Origin: Flavobacteriaceae bacterium MAR_2010_188
Lineage (GTDB): Bacteria; Bacteroidota; Bacteroidia; Flavobacteriales; Flavobacteriaceae
Length of the DNA stretch: 64,000 nucleotides
Reading direction: 5' to 3'
Assembly: GCA_900104375.1 (NCBI GenBank)
Contig: LT629302.1
Location: 1,426,001 to 1,490,000, forward strand
Both the position numbers and the translations under genes were made by a program. The first letter of the stretch is position 1. Each line of letters opens with the position of its first letter. The notes under the pieces are model-generated. The model had not been told where the DNA came from. It worked only from the letters and a program-made list of their open reading frames with translations, and did not search any database. Shown piece by piece: positions 9,884-18,406 of the stretch.

Positions 9884-9897
9884 CTGAAATTTTTCAG
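9884..9897. promoter_or_regulatory. dyad CTGA-N6-TCAG upstream of dnaK
   Basis: CTGAAATTTTTCAG is a perfect inverted repeat (arms CTGAAA and TTTCAG), centred about 119 bases from the dnaK start and 30 bases distal to the GACA-N3-TGTC dyad. A CTGA...TCAG dyad holds the same relative position before clpB. The rest of the 345-base region 9772-10116 shows no gene and no perfect TAnnTTTG box on the dnaK strand. Confidence 0.4.
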
Positions 9898-10116
9898 GTA
9901 TTTAAACTGAATTAAAATGATTCAAATTATTTGAAGAGCACTTTAATATCATAGGATTTTATAAGTTGTGTGTTTATGAAATCTTCATTTTAAAAATATG
10001 TCAAGTTGAAAACTTATCTAATTCAACTTTTTGCAATTGCCGTTATCTAGGTCTTTTCTAAAACACAGTAATACTTAATTAAATCTCATTATTTTTACAA
10101 AATCTAAAAAAGAAAT

Positions 10117-10935
10117 ATGTCAGTTGCCAAACGCGAATACAAGAGAATCACGGTAAAGTCTTTAGTAGAGATGAAAAACGTCAAAGAAAAAATTTCTATG
10201 CTTACCGCATATGATTATACCATGGCGAAAATCGTAGATGGCGCAGGTATTGACGTGATTTTGGTGGGCGATTCTGCCAGCAATGTTATGGCAGGTCATG
10301 AAACCACGCTTCCTATTACGTTAGATCAGATGATTTACCATGCTTCTTCGGTTGTAAGGGCGGTAGAGCGAGCTTTGGTTGTGGTTGATCTTCCTTTTGG
10401 AAGTTATCAAAGTGACCCTAAAGAGGCTTTGCGTTCTGCTATTAGGATTATGAAGGAAAGCGGCGGACACGCGGTTAAGTTAGAAGGTGGCAAAGAAGTT
10501 AAGGAATCGATTAAGCGCATTCTTTATGCTGGGATACCCGTAATGGGACATCTTGGTTTAACGCCACAATCTATCTATAAATTCGGGACTTACACCGTTA
10601 GAGCAAAAGAAGAGGATGAAGCAGATGAACTTATTGAAGATGCCAAAATGCTAGAAAGAATTGGTTGTTTTGCAATTGTGGTCGAAAAAATCCCAGCAGA
10701 TCTTGCAACACGAGTAGCTGAGAGTTTAACCATTCCGGTTATCGGTATTGGTGCTGGCAATGGTGTTGACGGACAAGTTCTGGTACTACATGATATGATT
10801 GGAATGACCCATGAATTTAACCCACGTTTTTTAAGAAGATATATGAATCTTTACGAGGATATGACCGTCGCAATTTCACAATATGCAAAGGATGTAAAAT
10901 CAGTTGATTTTCCTAACGATAGCGAACAATACTAG
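10117..10935 (+). CDS. panB: 3-methyl-2-oxobutanoate hydroxymethyltransferase
   Basis: A 272-residue enzyme that transfers a hydroxymethyl group from 5,10-methylene-tetrahydrofolate to 2-oxoisovalerate, giving ketopantoate, the first committed step of pantothenate and CoA synthesis. The TIM-barrel motifs are intact: [19 protein letters not shown], then [17 protein letters not shown], which carries a metal-binding aspartate (residue 52). [29 protein letters not shown] and [21 protein letters not shown] follow. The length matches the family. No panC or panD is adjacent. A heptamer repeat starts at the last base of the stop codon, followed by a pseudouridine synthase gene on the same strand. Confidence 0.97.
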   Translation: MSVAKREYKRITVKSLVEMKNVKEKISMLTAYDYTMAKIVDGAGIDVILVGDSASNVMAGHETTLPITLDQMIYHASSVVRAVERALVVVDLPFGSYQSDPKEALRSAIRIMKESGGHAVKLEGGKEVKESIKRILYAGIPVMGHLGLTPQSIYKFGTYTVRAKEEDEADELIEDAKMLERIGCFAIVVEKIPADLATRVAESLTIPVIGIGAGNGVDGQVLVLHDMIGMTHEFNPRFLRRYMNLYEDMTVAISQYAKDVKSVDFPNDSEQY

Positions 10936-10983
10936 TTGTTGGTTGTTGGTTGTTGGTTGTTGGTTGTTGGTTGTTGGTTGTTA
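10935..10983 (+). repeat. heptamer tandem repeat (GTTGTTG)x7
   Basis: Seven head-to-tail copies of GTTGTTG (the last ends in A) occupy 49 bases, beginning at the final G of the panB stop codon. The unit has no C and only one A in 49 bases, unlike the flanking DNA. It is followed by short TTCTAGA and CTTAAT direct repeats up to the start of the next gene. It looks like a slippage-prone microsatellite in the panB-rluA spacer. Confidence 0.9.
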
Positions 10984-11040
10984 CTGAAAATCTAAATTCT
11001 AGATTCTAGATTCTTAATACTTAATTCTTAATTCGTTCCC

Positions 11041-11736
11041 TTGAGCAAAATTCTTTCTGATAAAAATAATCTACAAGTCCTTTTTGAAGACAACCACATC
11101 ATTGTGGTAAACAAGCGCGTAGGCGATATCGTGCAGGGGGATAAAACTGGCGACAAACCTCTAAGTGAAGTTGTTAAGAGTTACCTTAAAAATAAATATA
11201 ACAAGCCCGGAAATGTATATTTAGGCGTGGTGCATAGATTGGACCGCCCAACTACAGGCGTTGTGCTCTTCTCAAAAACCAGTAAAGCCTTACCTAGACT
11301 TAATAAAATGTTTGCAGATAAAGATGCGGAAAAAACTTATTGGGCGATTGTGGAGAATTCACCACCGAAAGCTGCGGATACACTAATTTCTTATTTGAAA
11401 AAAAATCCAAAAAACAATAAGTCTTATTCTGAGAGCAAGGAAACCGCTGATGCAAAAAAAGCCATTTTGCACTACAAGCTGCTGAAGGATTTAAATAACT
11501 ACTATCTACTAGATATCAATTTAGAAACAGGGCGGCATCATCAAATTAGAGCCCAATTGGCTAGTATTGGCTGCATAATTAAAGGTGATTTAAAATATGG
11601 AGCGAAACGATCTAATAAAGACGGTGGCATTAGTTTACATGCAAAAACTCTTAAGTTTCAACATCCAGTAAAAGATGAAGTTGTAATCATCGAAGCTCCA
11701 CTTCCTGACGAGCCAATTTGGCAAGCCAGCATTTAG
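11041..11736 (+). CDS. RluA-family RNA pseudouridine synthase
   Basis: A 231-residue enzyme that isomerises uridine to pseudouridine in rRNA or tRNA. The catalytic motif HRLDRPTTG is present with the active-site aspartate at residue 68. VLFEDNHIIVVNKRVGD and GRHHQIRAQLASIGC are also family hallmarks. There is no N-terminal S4 domain, so it is the short RluA/RluC-like form, and the target uridine cannot be predicted. The start is TTG at 11041. The upstream spacer is filled with simple repeats and offers no ATG in frame close by. Its last four bases overlap the 3' end of the convergent pxpC gene. Confidence 0.9.
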   Translation: MSKILSDKNNLQVLFEDNHIIVVNKRVGDIVQGDKTGDKPLSEVVKSYLKNKYNKPGNVYLGVVHRLDRPTTGVVLFSKTSKALPRLNKMFADKDAEKTYWAIVENSPPKAADTLISYLKKNPKNNKSYSESKETADAKKAILHYKLLKDLNNYYLLDINLETGRHHQIRAQLASIGCIIKGDLKYGAKRSNKDGGISLHAKTLKFQHPVKDEVVIIEAPLPDEPIWQASI

Positions 11737-12581
11737 GAATATTCTAATTCTTTAAATTGAATTTCATTTCCGGCCATTTTTTGGGCCATGACATTTATGG
11801 CTTCTTCTGAAAGCTGCAAAATTCTTGGATATCCTCCCGTCGTTTGGCAATCCCGCATTAATATTATCATTTTCCCTGATGGAGTAAGTTGAACGGTCCC
11901 TGGCAAAACAGGTGCAGTAAGAATCGATTCCAAGTCGTTTTCAAGAGTATTCTCAAGCTGATAGGCCATTCTATTATTATATTTTGAAACCGTAAAAATT
12001 GAAGAGAATAAACTTTCTTTTTGGATTTCTGAAAGCATTCCAAATTCTGGTCCTTTAAAAACCTCTATTTCTTTCTTGTCTAAAATTGAAAAAAAACTAT
12101 TTGTATTAATTAATTCAGAAATATTTGACTCGGGAAGAATTTTTAAGATTTGATTTTTAATCAGGTATTGCCGTGAAGTAATTCCAGCATACATCGAACG
12201 ACTTTGAAGCATCACTTCAGAATCTAGGCCTCCCTTAATCGCTAAATAGGTTCTAAATCCTTTCGTCAACCTACCAAAACTCAGAACATCTCCTGATGTA
12301 ATCTCCAAAGATTCTCCTTGAGCAACTGGCGTATCATTCAACAATGGCTGCATCAGTGCACCTGTGACCGCGATGTTGGTATCAATATTGAATTTTAGCT
12401 TCGCACCGGTCATCGTCATTTCTAACAATGCCGAATTAATATTATTTCCAAGGATTGCATTAGCGTGATTAGCAGAATAGGCATTCATTGGCCCAGAAAT
12501 TGGCACTCCAAAATTTATATAGTTGAATCTTCCTAAATCTTGAATTGTGGAATAAAAACCGGGATGTAGAACTTCTATCAT
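11733..12581 (-). CDS. pxpC: 5-oxoprolinase subunit C (biotin-dependent carboxyltransferase-like)
   Basis: A 282-residue KipA/PxpC protein. With PxpA and PxpB it forms the prokaryotic ATP-dependent 5-oxoprolinase, which opens 5-oxoproline (pyroglutamate, a spontaneous damage product of glutamine) to glutamate. The family start IEVLHPGFYSTIQDLGR is present, followed by FGVPISGPMN, LEMTMTGAKLKF, LAIKGGLD and the C-terminal RDCQTTGGYPRILQL. Compared with the longer Bacillus protein it is on the short side but keeps all the motifs I can name. It overlaps pxpB by four bases (ATGA), so the two are translationally coupled. It is the last gene of the minus-strand operon. Confidence 0.92.
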   Translation of the reverse strand: MIEVLHPGFYSTIQDLGRFNYINFGVPISGPMNAYSANHANAILGNNINSALLEMTMTGAKLKFNIDTNIAVTGALMQPLLNDTPVAQGESLEITSGDVLSFGRLTKGFRTYLAIKGGLDSEVMLQSRSMYAGITSRQYLIKNQILKILPESNISELINTNSFFSILDKKEIEVFKGPEFGMLSEIQKESLFSSIFTVSKYNNRMAYQLENTLENDLESILTAPVLPGTVQLTPSGKMIILMRDCQTTGGYPRILQLSEEAINVMAQKMAGNEIQFKELEYS

Positions 12582-13315
12582 CCAATCACCTTTTTTTTGA
12601 TGATGAATTTGTCCGAATCAACTTCTGCCTGAATGTCTTGATATTCTTCCCATGAAACCTCGTAGAATCTTATTTTATCTCCAGATTTTGCAAAGCAGGG
12701 ATTATCAATGTTTGGGTTGAAGAATTCAATTGGTGAATTCCCTATGATATTCCATCCGCCAGGAGAAGTAGATGGATATATTCCAGTTTGTGATCCACCA
12801 ATCCCAACAGCTCCTTTTTGAATATTTAGTCTGGGTTGAGATTTCCTATCCATAATTAAGCTATCATCCAAACCTCCTAAATATAAAAATCCAGGTAAAA
12901 ACCCAATGAAGTAAACTGTGTAAATTGGTGAGGTATGCTTCTTAATAATTTGACTAATATCAAGACTTTTTCTTTTGGAAATTTCATTTAAATCAAGTCC
13001 GAATTTTACATCATAGCACACCGGAATCTGCCATTCAAAAAATTCAATTTCATCTTGACTAATTTCTAGATTTAGCAGAGATTTTAGAGCTAAAAAAGCA
13101 TCATTGATGTTATCAATAGTAGATACGTAAGTAATTATTAACGAATTATATGTATGATTTATATAAAGTATTTCTTCAATATATTTTAGTTCAATAGATT
13201 CTTTTAGTTTTAGGATTTGAAGCAACTGATTTTCATCTATTTTTGCTGGAAAATTAATCAAAATGGACCTCTCCCCAAACCTAGAAAATTCAATATCTGA
13301 TTCTTTCAAATTCAT
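12578..13315 (-). CDS. pxpB: 5-oxoprolinase subunit B
   Basis: A 245-residue KipI/PxpB protein, a cyclophilin-like-fold subunit of the PxpABC 5-oxoprolinase. The signature block is GFLPGFLYLGGL, RLNIQKGAVGIGGSQTGIYP and SPGGWNIIGN, exactly as in the allophanate-hydrolase-subunit-1 family. In Bacillus the related KipI also inhibits a sporulation kinase; that role is not expected here because nothing nearby suggests sporulation. It overlaps pxpC by four bases and starts three bases after the pxpA stop. Confidence 0.93.
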   Translation of the reverse strand: MNLKESDIEFSRFGERSILINFPAKIDENQLLQILKLKESIELKYIEEILYINHTYNSLIITYVSTIDNINDAFLALKSLLNLEISQDEIEFFEWQIPVCYDVKFGLDLNEISKRKSLDISQIIKKHTSPIYTVYFIGFLPGFLYLGGLDDSLIMDRKSQPRLNIQKGAVGIGGSQTGIYPSTSPGGWNIIGNSPIEFFNPNIDNPCFAKSGDKIRFYEVSWEEYQDIQAEVDSDKFIIKKKVIG

Positions 13316-13318
13316 ATT

Positions 13319-14035
13319 TTACCTGTAGGATTTGGATAAAGATTTTAAAATATTTAGGGCATTTTTATTATCCCCGTGAACACAGAAAGTATCAACTTCA
13401 ATTTCTACCATCTTACCTCCTATTGTCTTCACAATACCTTGGTTGAACATTCTATCTACATGCTCAAATATTTCAACTTCATTTTCAATTACACTGTTTT
13501 CTAGTTTTCTAGAGACTAAACTCAAATCTTCATTGTAATTTCTATCTGCAAAGCCTTCAAACTTAACGCTTATACCCGCGTCAGTGGCAATTTTTGAAAT
13601 AACTGAATTAAAAGGAGCAAATAATTTAACCGGGGTAGAGATCCCCTTAATCGCTTCAACAACCACAGAAGCGATTCTTTCATCATAAACAGCCATATTA
13701 TAAAGAGCTCCGTGAGGTTTTATATGATTAATCATAGTCCTAGATTCACGAAGAACCATCAAAAAAGCTCGAAGTTGTTCCTTGATAGATGTGAATAAAT
13801 CAGCAGAAGACATGTCCATTTCTACTCTACCAAAATTAGCTTGATCAGGAAACGATGGATGTGCACCAACTTTAACGTTATGATGATTGGCCAAGGTCAC
13901 CACTTCCCTAATAGTTTCAAGGCTGCCCGCGTGACCACCACAAGCGATAGAGCAAGAATCCAGATACGGCAACAGCAATGCTTCATTATTTAGCCCCTCG
14001 CCGACATCGGCGTTAAAATCGATAATTTTATTCAT
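13319..14035 (-). CDS. pxpA: 5-oxoprolinase subunit A (LamB/YcsF family)
   Basis: A 238-residue LamB/YcsF-family protein, the subunit thought to bind and cleave 5-oxoproline. The metal-site and active-site motifs are clear: DFNADVGEG at residues 6-14, SIACGGHAG, VKVGAHPSFPD, INHIKPHGALYN and CVHGDN near the end. The length is a little under the usual 250. It lies three bases after the Nramp-like transporter stop and three bases before pxpB, in a four-gene minus-strand operon. This matches the ycsF-ycsG-kipI-kipA neighbourhood in Bacillus. Confidence 0.95.
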   Translation of the reverse strand: MNKIIDFNADVGEGLNNEALLLPYLDSCSIACGGHAGSLETIREVVTLANHHNVKVGAHPSFPDQANFGRVEMDMSSADLFTSIKEQLRAFLMVLRESRTMINHIKPHGALYNMAVYDERIASVVVEAIKGISTPVKLFAPFNSVISKIATDAGISVKFEGFADRNYNEDLSLVSRKLENSVIENEVEIFEHVDRMFNQGIVKTIGGKMVEIEVDTFCVHGDNKNALNILKSLSKSYR

Positions 14036-14038
14036 GCT

Positions 14039-15265
14039 CTAGAGAATTTCAAGAACTTTAAGAATGCTTCTCAATCCTAAAATAATAGTAATCAGTACAA
14101 TACTGATGGCCAATATATTTTGAAATTTTGAATTGGAATATTTTCCTAAGAGATTCTTTTTATTCATAATCCAAATTAAAAATCCAGCGATAACAGGCAA
14201 TAGAAGTCCATTTGCGAATTGTGCAAATTTGATGATTTCAATGGATTTTAGACCAGTGGAAGAAAGCAAAACCCCAACAATCAAAATAAATATCCAGACC
14301 GAACGAAATTTCGCGCTCTTTAATTTTGTTGGCCATCCTAGACAACCGCAAGCCACGTAGGCTGCGGCCAGTGGTGCGGTAATGGCGCTGGTAATTCCGG
14401 CAGCGAAAAGCCCAATCGACAAGAAATATTTTGAATATGAGCCGAACAAAGGTTCTAGACCTTGGGCAAGATCTGAAGCACTATTAATTTGCATATTCTC
14501 TACCGCAGCTGCAGAAATAATGATGCACATTGACACTATTCCTCCGAGAACTACCGCTAATAAGGTATCTCTTTTGGCATATTTTAAATCAGAGGTATGT
14601 TTCCATTTTTCACTGACCAAAGAGGCATGAAGAAATAGATTATAGGGCACAACGGTTGTCCCAATCAATCCCACCACGGTCAGCAAACTTTCTCCCGGCA
14701 TCCTAGGAATAAAGATTCCGCTAAGGATTTCAGAAATATTTGGCTTTGTGATGATTGCCGTGATAATAAAGGAAATGCTCATCAAGATTACCATAAAAAT
14801 CAACGCTCTTTCAAGAATTTTATAATTCCCGATTATCAATACAACAAAGGCTAAAACTCCAATTGTGACACTCAATAAGTTTAAATTGAAAGACCCAACT
14901 TCTAAATTATGAGCGCCAACTAAGGTTTCTAATCCTAGAACGCCACCGCTGATATTTCCTGCTTCATAAGCGGCATTTCCCACCACAATTGCGGATAATA
15001 TTAATATAATCGTCAATATCTTGAGAAGTGGGGTTTTAACTTCGGTCCTAATGACCTCGCTTAAACCCTTTTGGGTGATAATTCCTAATCTAGCCGACAT
15101 CTCCTGAAGAACTACCGTAGCCACAATAGATAGAACCATTGCCCAAAGCAGAGCATACCCGAATCCTACTCCCGCGAGAGTACAGACGGTAACTGTCCCC
15201 GGACCGATAAAGGCGGCAGCGACCAAAGGTCCTGGGCCAATATTCTTTAAAGCGCTTATCTTCAT
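14039..15265 (-). CDS. Nramp-family membrane transporter of the oxoprolinase operon
   Basis: A 408-residue, roughly 11-helix protein of the Nramp (SLC11) fold, and the first gene of the pxp operon. Canonical Nramp metal transporters carry DPGN in helix 1 and M-P-H in helix 6. Here helix 1 reads IGPGTVT (residues 20-26), with glycine for the metal-binding Asp and threonine for the Asn. Helix 6 reads TTVVPYNLFLH (Val206, Tyr208 in place of Met and His). Fold similarity is therefore clear, but the divalent-metal site is not conserved. Together with its three-base spacing to pxpA, this points to a different substrate, possibly 5-oxoproline itself (inference). Automatic annotation would call it a manganese transporter, which I would not accept without testing. 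Confidence 0.88.
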   Translation of the reverse strand: MKISALKNIGPGPLVAAAFIGPGTVTVCTLAGVGFGYALLWAMVLSIVATVVLQEMSARLGIITQKGLSEVIRTEVKTPLLKILTIILILSAIVVGNAAYEAGNISGGVLGLETLVGAHNLEVGSFNLNLLSVTIGVLAFVVLIIGNYKILERALIFMVILMSISFIITAIITKPNISEILSGIFIPRMPGESLLTVVGLIGTTVVPYNLFLHASLVSEKWKHTSDLKYAKRDTLLAVVLGGIVSMCIIISAAAVENMQINSASDLAQGLEPLFGSYSKYFLSIGLFAAGITSAITAPLAAAYVACGCLGWPTKLKSAKFRSVWIFILIVGVLLSSTGLKSIEIIKFAQFANGLLLPVIAGFLIWIMNKKNLLGKYSNSKFQNILAISIVLITIILGLRSILKVLEIL

Positions 15266-15429
15266 TATGAAAGTCAGTTCTTAAAAATACAATTATAGAC
15301 TCTCAACGCATTAATTTGTAGATTATAAATTAATTTAAAAAAAATAACTACCTATTCTTCAAAACCTTATAGAAAAGTTGAACAATTTTATCTATATTTA
15401 TTAGGTAACTCTGTGAAACTTGTTTGCCT

Positions 15430-15828
15430 ATGTCAGCTTACGATATCGAAATTATTTTAAGCAGGCAGTTGGCAGATTGTCTTAACGTACCGGTTTTTAT
15501 TGTAGATCCTGATGGAACTCTTTTATTTTTTAATGAACCCGCAGAAGGAATACTGGGTAAAAAATTTGAGGATACCGGTCCAATGCCAGTAGGTGATTGG
15601 GGAAATTCTTTTTTTCCTCATGACGAGAATGGTAAGGACATCGGTCCTGAAGAACTTCCACTGGTACAAACTATTAGAAATCAAGTCCCCGCGCATAAAA
15701 CATTTTGGATTAAGTCACTAAATGGTAAATCAACTGAAATATCGGTCACTTCTATCCCCATAATTGGGAGATCTAAGAATTTTTCGGGTGCTATGGCCAT
15801 TTTTTGGGATAATGATGTCATAAGATGA
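15430..15828 (+). CDS. stand-alone PAS-domain sensor protein
   Basis: A 132-residue single-domain protein. The PAS core runs from about residue 10 to 130: LADCLNVPVFIVDPDGTLLFFNEPAEGILGKKFED, then a C-terminal strand IPIIGRSKNFSGAMAIFWD. There is no kinase, GGDEF or DNA-binding domain, so it must signal by protein contact. The start is the ATG at 15430; a TTG two codons upstream is less likely. Its last four bases (ATGA) overlap the start of the metallo-beta-lactamase-fold hydrolase, so the pair is translationally coupled, and the hydrolase is the obvious partner. The ligand (flavin, haem or small metabolite) cannot be told from sequence. Confidence 0.8.
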   Translation: MSAYDIEIILSRQLADCLNVPVFIVDPDGTLLFFNEPAEGILGKKFEDTGPMPVGDWGNSFFPHDENGKDIGPEELPLVQTIRNQVPAHKTFWIKSLNGKSTEISVTSIPIIGRSKNFSGAMAIFWDNDVIR

Positions 15829-16658
15829 AAATAAAGCTCCATGGTACCCGAGGAGCATATCCCACCACCTCCCCCAATAATCGTACTTATGGGGGAAACA
15901 CTTCCTGCATTGAGGTGATCAATGGGAAAGAACGAATAATTTTAGACGCTGGTACTGGCATTCTAGAAATTGATTTCGATAAATTTTATAAGTCTGACCG
16001 CATCGATATTTTATTGACGCATTTGCATATGGATCATATACAGGGTTTAGCTTTTTGTAAACCACTGTTTAACCCCAATAAAATAGTCTATATTTGGGGG
16101 CCAAGTGGTAGTCGTGAATCACTTCAGTCAAAATTGAATCGATTTTTATCGCCACCTCTTTTTCCGATAGCTTTAAGAGAAATTCCATGTAAGCTTAGCA
16201 TACAAGAACTTCCAAACACACCTTTCAATATTGGAAATTTTACTATAAACGCTGAATATATAAGCCATCCAGGGCCCACGGTGGGTTTTCGCATTCAAGG
16301 TGGTGAAAAAACGGTAACATACATTCCAGACCACGAACCGGTGATTGGAAAACCGCACCTGTACCCGGAAGATGAATGGGTTTCGGGATTTAATTTGGCA
16401 AAGCAATCCGACCTCCTTATACACGACTCCCAGTACAGTAAAGATGAGTATAAAAACAAAGTCGGATGGGGACATAGCTCCTTAGAAATAGCTTCTGAGT
16501 TTTGCTCAAGGACGGGGTCAAAACACCTTTTATTGTTCCATCATGACCCATCAATTTCTGATGCCGAAAGAACCCAAATTTTTGAAGATTTCTTAGAAAA
16601 AGTGAATTATAATTTTCCCATTGAACTTGCCGTTCAAGGAGATGAGATAGAAGTTTAA
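15825..16658 (+). CDS. metallo-beta-lactamase-fold hydrolase coupled to PAS protein
   Basis: A 277-residue MBL-fold metallohydrolase. It begins MKIKLHGTRGAYPTTSPNNR, then YGGNTSCIEV and LDAGTGILE, and the metal-binding motif THLHMDHIQG at residues 65-74 (H66, H68, D70, H71). Further ligands are likely in YISHPGPTVGF, YIPDHEP, LIHDSQY and LLFHHDPSISD. The GTRGAYP start is shared with MBL proteins found fused or linked to sensor and receiver domains, and with class II cyclic-nucleotide phosphodiesterase-like enzymes. The substrate is unknown. Coupling by a four-base overlap to a PAS protein suggests signal-dependent hydrolysis. Confidence 0.85.
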   Translation: MKIKLHGTRGAYPTTSPNNRTYGGNTSCIEVINGKERIILDAGTGILEIDFDKFYKSDRIDILLTHLHMDHIQGLAFCKPLFNPNKIVYIWGPSGSRESLQSKLNRFLSPPLFPIALREIPCKLSIQELPNTPFNIGNFTINAEYISHPGPTVGFRIQGGEKTVTYIPDHEPVIGKPHLYPEDEWVSGFNLAKQSDLLIHDSQYSKDEYKNKVGWGHSSLEIASEFCSRTGSKHLLLFHHDPSISDAERTQIFEDFLEKVNYNFPIELAVQGDEIEV

Positions 16659-16754
16659 AAAAATCCTTGCTATATCTTCTTATCGTATTTTAACCTTAAC
16701 AATGGAGAAACTATTATTGAAGTTGCATTGGTAGACCTTAAGCTGAGAAATGAG

Positions 16755-18293
16755 TTAACCTAGCCAACCTTCCCTGTCCAAACTCCTATATTGAATAGCT
16801 TCGCTGATATGAAGGCCTTGTACTTTCTCGGCACCTTCTAAATCAGCAATTGTTCTTGATACCTTTAAGATTCGGTCGTAAGCTCTTGCTGAAAGATTTA
16901 AGCGCTCCATGGCAGTTTTAAGGAGGCCCATTGAAGTTTCGTCTAGACTGCAATATTTTCTTATCTGCTGTACGGTCATTTGAGCATTATAATGCACTTT
17001 TTCTGAATCTTCAAATCTCTTGGTCTGTATTTCCCGCGCTGCGGTTACCCGCTTGCGTATCTCTACCGAAGATTCTGTTTTACGAACGTCGGACAGTTTT
17101 TCAAAGGGAACCGGCGTAACTTCAATATGAATATCAATCCTATCTAATAGAGGTCCAGAAATTTTACTTAAATAACGTTGCATTTCTGCGGGTGATGAAG
17201 TAACTGGCGCGTTAGGGTCGTTAAAATATCCTCCCGGACTCGGATTCATACTTGCAACCAACATAAAACTACTGGGGTAAGTCACAGTGAATTTAGCCCT
17301 AGAAATCGTAACCTCTCTGTCTTCCAAAGGTTGACGCAAAACCTCTAATACCCCTCGTTTAAACTCGGGCAATTCATCCAAAAACAAGACGCCATTATGG
17401 GATAGTGAAATTTCACCGGGTTGAGGATAAGCACCGCCTCCGACTAGTGCCACGTCAGAAATCGTATGATGTGGACTTCTAAAAGGTCTTTGGGCCATAA
17501 GACCGGTATGTGCCTTTACCCGCCCGACCACCGAATGTATCTTGGTTGTTTCCAATGCCTCGTGTAAGGTCATGGGCGGAAGAATACTTGGAAGTCTCTT
17601 CGCCAACATCGTCTTTCCTGCTCCTGGAGGACCGATCAAGATGATATTATGCCCACCAGCGGCGGCAATTTCCATACAGCGTTTAATCCCTTCTTGCCCC
17701 TTAACATCCGAAAAATCATGTTCTGGGAAATCCAGATTTTTATAGAATTCCTCGCGGGTATTGATTATAGTTTGCTCGAGCGGCTCATCTTTATCAAAAA
17801 AATTGATTATTTGGATGATATTGTCAATTCCATAAACCTTTAAATCTTTTACAATTGCGGCTTCGGAAGCGTTTTGGCTCGGCAAGATAAATCCTTTAAA
17901 ACCTTCTTGCATCGCTTTCACCGCAATCGGCAATGCTCCTTTAATCGGTTGTAAACTTCCATCTAAGGAGAGTTCGCCCATTATGATATATTCTTCTAGA
18001 TTTTCCGCTTTAATCTGTCCAGATGCAGCCAAGATTCCCATCGCCAAAGTAAGGTCGTAAGCACTTCCTTCCTTGCGCAAATCTGCCGGGGACATATTGA
18101 TGATTATTTTCTTTCCGGGAATTTTATAACCGTTATTCTGAAGAGCAGCAGCAATCCTAAAATTACTTTCTTTAATGGCATTATCTGGAAGACCTACAAG
18201 GTGATAACCTATACCCTTATCAACGTTTACTTCAACTGTAACGGTCGTTGCTTCTACTCCAAAAACAGCGCTTCCAAATATTTTATTGAGCAT
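16755..18293 (-). CDS. YifB/ComM family Mg-chelatase-like AAA+ ATPase
   Basis: A 512-residue protein with three parts: an N-terminal Lon-protease-like fold ([45 protein letters not shown]), a central AAA+ module and a C-terminal Mg-chelatase domain. Walker A is [16 protein letters not shown], and Walker B is [10 protein letters not shown] followed by [16 protein letters not shown]. The C-terminal part reads [20 protein letters not shown], then [20 protein letters not shown]. ComM proteins are hexameric helicases that drive branch migration during natural transformation; YifB homologues are widespread in species with no shown competence. Monocistronic on the minus strand. Confidence 0.93.
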   Translation of the reverse strand: MLNKIFGSAVFGVEATTVTVEVNVDKGIGYHLVGLPDNAIKESNFRIAAALQNNGYKIPGKKIIINMSPADLRKEGSAYDLTLAMGILAASGQIKAENLEEYIIMGELSLDGSLQPIKGALPIAVKAMQEGFKGFILPSQNASEAAIVKDLKVYGIDNIIQIINFFDKDEPLEQTIINTREEFYKNLDFPEHDFSDVKGQEGIKRCMEIAAAGGHNIILIGPPGAGKTMLAKRLPSILPPMTLHEALETTKIHSVVGRVKAHTGLMAQRPFRSPHHTISDVALVGGGAYPQPGEISLSHNGVLFLDELPEFKRGVLEVLRQPLEDREVTISRAKFTVTYPSSFMLVASMNPSPGGYFNDPNAPVTSSPAEMQRYLSKISGPLLDRIDIHIEVTPVPFEKLSDVRKTESSVEIRKRVTAAREIQTKRFEDSEKVHYNAQMTVQQIRKYCSLDETSMGLLKTAMERLNLSARAYDRILKVSRTIADLEGAEKVQGLHISEAIQYRSLDREGWLG

Positions 18294-18406
18294 TGATGTA
18301 GTTTTCTTTAAAAATAAGATAAATCTTTCAGAATCTTATGACCTGTTTAATTAGTGGTTTTTAAGATTTCAATAATAAATGTACTTTAGTCTCAACAAAT
18401 AAAATT

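Noticed and set aside
14039-15265. Annotation as a manganese/iron transporter MntH
   Set aside because: The metal-binding motifs of helix 1 and helix 6 are absent; only the fold is shared.
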